NCBI RefSeq assembly: GCF_001899645.1
Contig: NZ_MKVV01000111.1
Coordinates: 64,919 to 128,918, forward strand
DNA: 64,000 bases
DNA from: Pseudonocardia sp. 73-21
GTDB lineage: Bacteria > Actinomycetota > Actinomycetes > Mycobacteriales > Pseudonocardiaceae
Reading direction: 5' to 3'
Every line of letters starts with the position of its first letter. Positions within the stretch are counted from its first letter, which is position 1. This document shows positions 62,845-64,000 of this stretch, one piece after another. The translations under genes were made by a program, and so were the position numbers. The notes beneath the pieces were generated by a model. The model was not told the DNA's origin and made no database searches. It saw only the letters and a list, made by a program, of their open reading frames with translations.

Positions 62845-62885
62845 CCGCAGGGGCGGTTCCGGTTCTCCCGGAACCGCCCCTGCGG
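62845..62885 (+). terminator. Perfect 18-bp terminator after the fasciclin gene
   Basis: Arms 62845-62862 and 62868-62885 are exact reverse complements with a 5-base loop. The stem begins 20 bases after the stop codon and isolates the rex-hemA operon downstream. Confidence 0.8.
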
Positions 62886-62967
62886 CGTTCCCGGGCGACG
62901 AGCGGGCGTCCGGTCGCGGTCACCGGTACGCCGCTCCGCGAACACGATCCCGTTCAAGATCGCAACT

Positions 62968-62996
62968 TTGTGCGTGCGTTCACAAGCGGCTACCGT
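62968..62996 (+). promoter_or_regulatory. Rex operator and promoter of rex-hemA
   Basis: TGTGCGTGCGTTCACA at 62969-62984 matches the Streptomyces Rex operator TGTGAACGCGTTCACA at 13 of 16 positions, with both outer half-sites intact and a further T/A pair outside. It overlaps a possible -35 TTGTGC (62968-62973) and ends 7 bases before a -10 TACCGT (62991-62996), spaced 17 bases. Binding would block transcription, giving NADH-responsive autoregulation. Confidence 0.7.
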
Positions 62997-63108
62997 GGAA
63001 CCCAGTCGCCGTCAAGACCCGGACCCGGGGTATCCGTCCCGGTGTCACGTCCCTCCACGGGGTGTGTGGGCCTTCGGCAAGCATCGAGGACGTCAGCGAG
63101 GAGAGACC

Positions 63109-63885
63109 GTGACCGTGCCGCCGGAGGCGGAACGCGAAGGTGTGGGCGACGTCGCCAGGCTGCGGTCCATCCCCGAGGCCAGCGTCGCCCGGCTCGCGCT
63201 CTACCTGCGCACGCTGGGTGAGCTGAGCGAGCAGGGCGCCGAGACGGTGTCCAGCGACGAGCTCGCCGCGGTCACGGGGGTCAACCCGGCCAAGCTGCGC
63301 AAGGATCTGTCGTTCATCGGGTCCTACGGCATCCGCGGGGTCGGTTACGAGGTGCGTCCGCTGGTGCACCAGCTGGAGCAGTCGCTGGGGCTCAACCACC
63401 GCCAGGCCGTCGCACTCGTCGGGGTCGGCAACCTCGGCCACGCCCTGGCCGGCTACGGCGGCTTCGACGGCCGCGGCTTCCCGGTCACCGCGCTGTTCGA
63501 CGTGGACCCCGACCTCGTGGGCATCCACATCAACGGCATCCTCGTCGAGCACGTCCGCGAGATCCCGCGCATCGCCGCCGAGCGGGGCGTCACGATCGGC
63601 ATGATCGCCACGCCCGGTCCGGCCGCGCAGGCCGTCTGCGACCTGCTGGTCTCCGCGGGCGTCCAGTGCATCCTCACGTTCGCGCCGGTGGTGCTGCAGG
63701 TGCCCGCCGACGTCGAGGTGCGCAAGGTCGACCTGGCCGTCGAGCTGCAGATCCTCGCGTTCCACGTCGCCCGCCGGAACCTCGACCATCCCGGCGTGAC
63801 AACGGGCACGACGAACGGGCATGCACTCGTGAACGGGGCGGCCGACAATCGGACCGTCAACGGTTCGGGAGGAATCCACTCATGA
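63109..63885 (+). CDS. rex: Redox-sensing transcriptional repressor Rex
   Basis: The 258-residue repressor senses the NADH/NAD ratio. The winged helix (IPEASVARLALYLRTL, VNPAKLRKDLSFIGSYG) and Rossmann motif VALVGVGNLGHALAGYGGF are complete, as is the domain-swapped C-terminal helix. A variable ~30-residue tail follows. The GTG at 63109 has GAGGAGAG upstream; GTG 63115 is also possible. Four-base overlap with hemA, as in Streptomyces, makes haem synthesis respond to respiratory state. Confidence 0.95.
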   Translation: MTVPPEAEREGVGDVARLRSIPEASVARLALYLRTLGELSEQGAETVSSDELAAVTGVNPAKLRKDLSFIGSYGIRGVGYEVRPLVHQLEQSLGLNHRQAVALVGVGNLGHALAGYGGFDGRGFPVTALFDVDPDLVGIHINGILVEHVREIPRIAAERGVTIGMIATPGPAAQAVCDLLVSAGVQCILTFAPVVLQVPADVEVRKVDLAVELQILAFHVARRNLDHPGVTTGTTNGHALVNGAADNRTVNGSGGIHS

Positions 63886-64000
63886 GTGTGCTGGTCGTGG
63901 GGCTGTCGCACCGCAGCGCTCCCGTCGAGGTGCTCGAGCGGGCGGCCGTCGGTGTCGACGACGTGCCCAAGCTGCTCGACGAGATGCTGCACGGCGTCCA
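63882..64000 (+). CDS. hemA: Glutamyl-tRNA reductase HemA (3' partial)
   Basis: Only the first 39 residues are in the window: MSVLVVGLSHRSAPVEVLER is the standard N-terminal catalytic-domain start of glutamyl-tRNA reductase, which makes glutamate-1-semialdehyde for tetrapyrroles. The catalytic cysteine (near residue 50) lies beyond the edge. The ATG overlaps the rex stop, so haem synthesis is co-transcribed with the redox repressor. The hemC and hemD genes usually follow. Confidence 0.9.
   Translation, partial: MSVLVVGLSHRSAPVEVLERAAVGVDDVPKLLDEMLHGV

Overview
The window comes from a high-GC actinobacterium. Mycothiol synthesis (mshA), a BldN-type developmental sigma factor, SenX3-RegX3, Rex and a 33-residue bS22-like ribosomal protein all fit, and the gene order from about 33 kb to the right end follows the Mycobacterium tuberculosis Rv0486-Rv0509 block (from memory). 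A Pseudonocardiaceae member (Pseudonocardia-like) is the best guess, but this is inference. Codon use is strongly GC3-biased throughout, so long open frames on the wrong strand are common and were ignored.

Left part (1-16 kb): the 3' end of a mycofactocin glycosyltransferase, then a coxS-coxL-coxM-coxG cluster. The CoxL active-site loop is AYRGAGR and the order is S-L-M, which marks a form II (CODH-like) molybdenum hydroxylase, not a proven CO oxidiser. Next come two coupled 2OG-Fe(II) oxygenase genes (one alkB, one broken by an in-frame amber codon), a P1 peptidase, a TetR/esterase divergent pair, moaD-moaA, an acyl-CoA dehydrogenase, and an HTH-TOBE regulator with modABC. With the sulfite-oxidase-like membrane protein near 61 kb, the window holds uptake, cofactor synthesis, regulation and two users of molybdenum.

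Middle part (16-34 kb): a subtilase, a DUF3558 lipoprotein, remains of an aldehyde dehydrogenase and a Cache-type sensor, then a five-gene reverse-strand operon (Ala/Pro/Thr-rich anchored protein ending in SGAT, ApbE, ferric-reductase-like membrane protein, NuoF-like flavoprotein, ferredoxin) that looks like a trans-membrane electron-transfer module. After serS and an acyl-CoA ligase comes a conserved actinobacterial block: cold-shock protein, DUF2771 lipoprotein, MFS permease, glutamine cyclotransferase, DUF3027 protein and a sacsin-type GHKL ATPase, leading into mshA-ybjN.

Right part (34-64 kb): mshA-ybjN and gpmA-senX3-regX3, normally close together, are separated here by about 8.9 kb of accessory genes (DUF4349 lipoprotein, 4CL-like ligase, reductase, OhrR, GntR, MEDS anti-sigma-like protein, VOC/MarR pair) and decayed genes. 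The Ppx-proC-bldC-like-bS22-SDR-acyltransferase-SerB1-like block follows, then rsbN-bldN, an acyl-CoA ligase, a glutaredoxin, a molybdopterin oxidoreductase, a fasciclin lipoprotein, and rex-hemA at the edge. Recognisable control sites include a PHO-box-like repeat before senX3, a BldN-type promoter before rsbN, a hairpin over the bldN ribosome-binding site, and a Rex operator before rex. No tRNA, rRNA, CRISPR array, insertion sequence or phage gene was seen.
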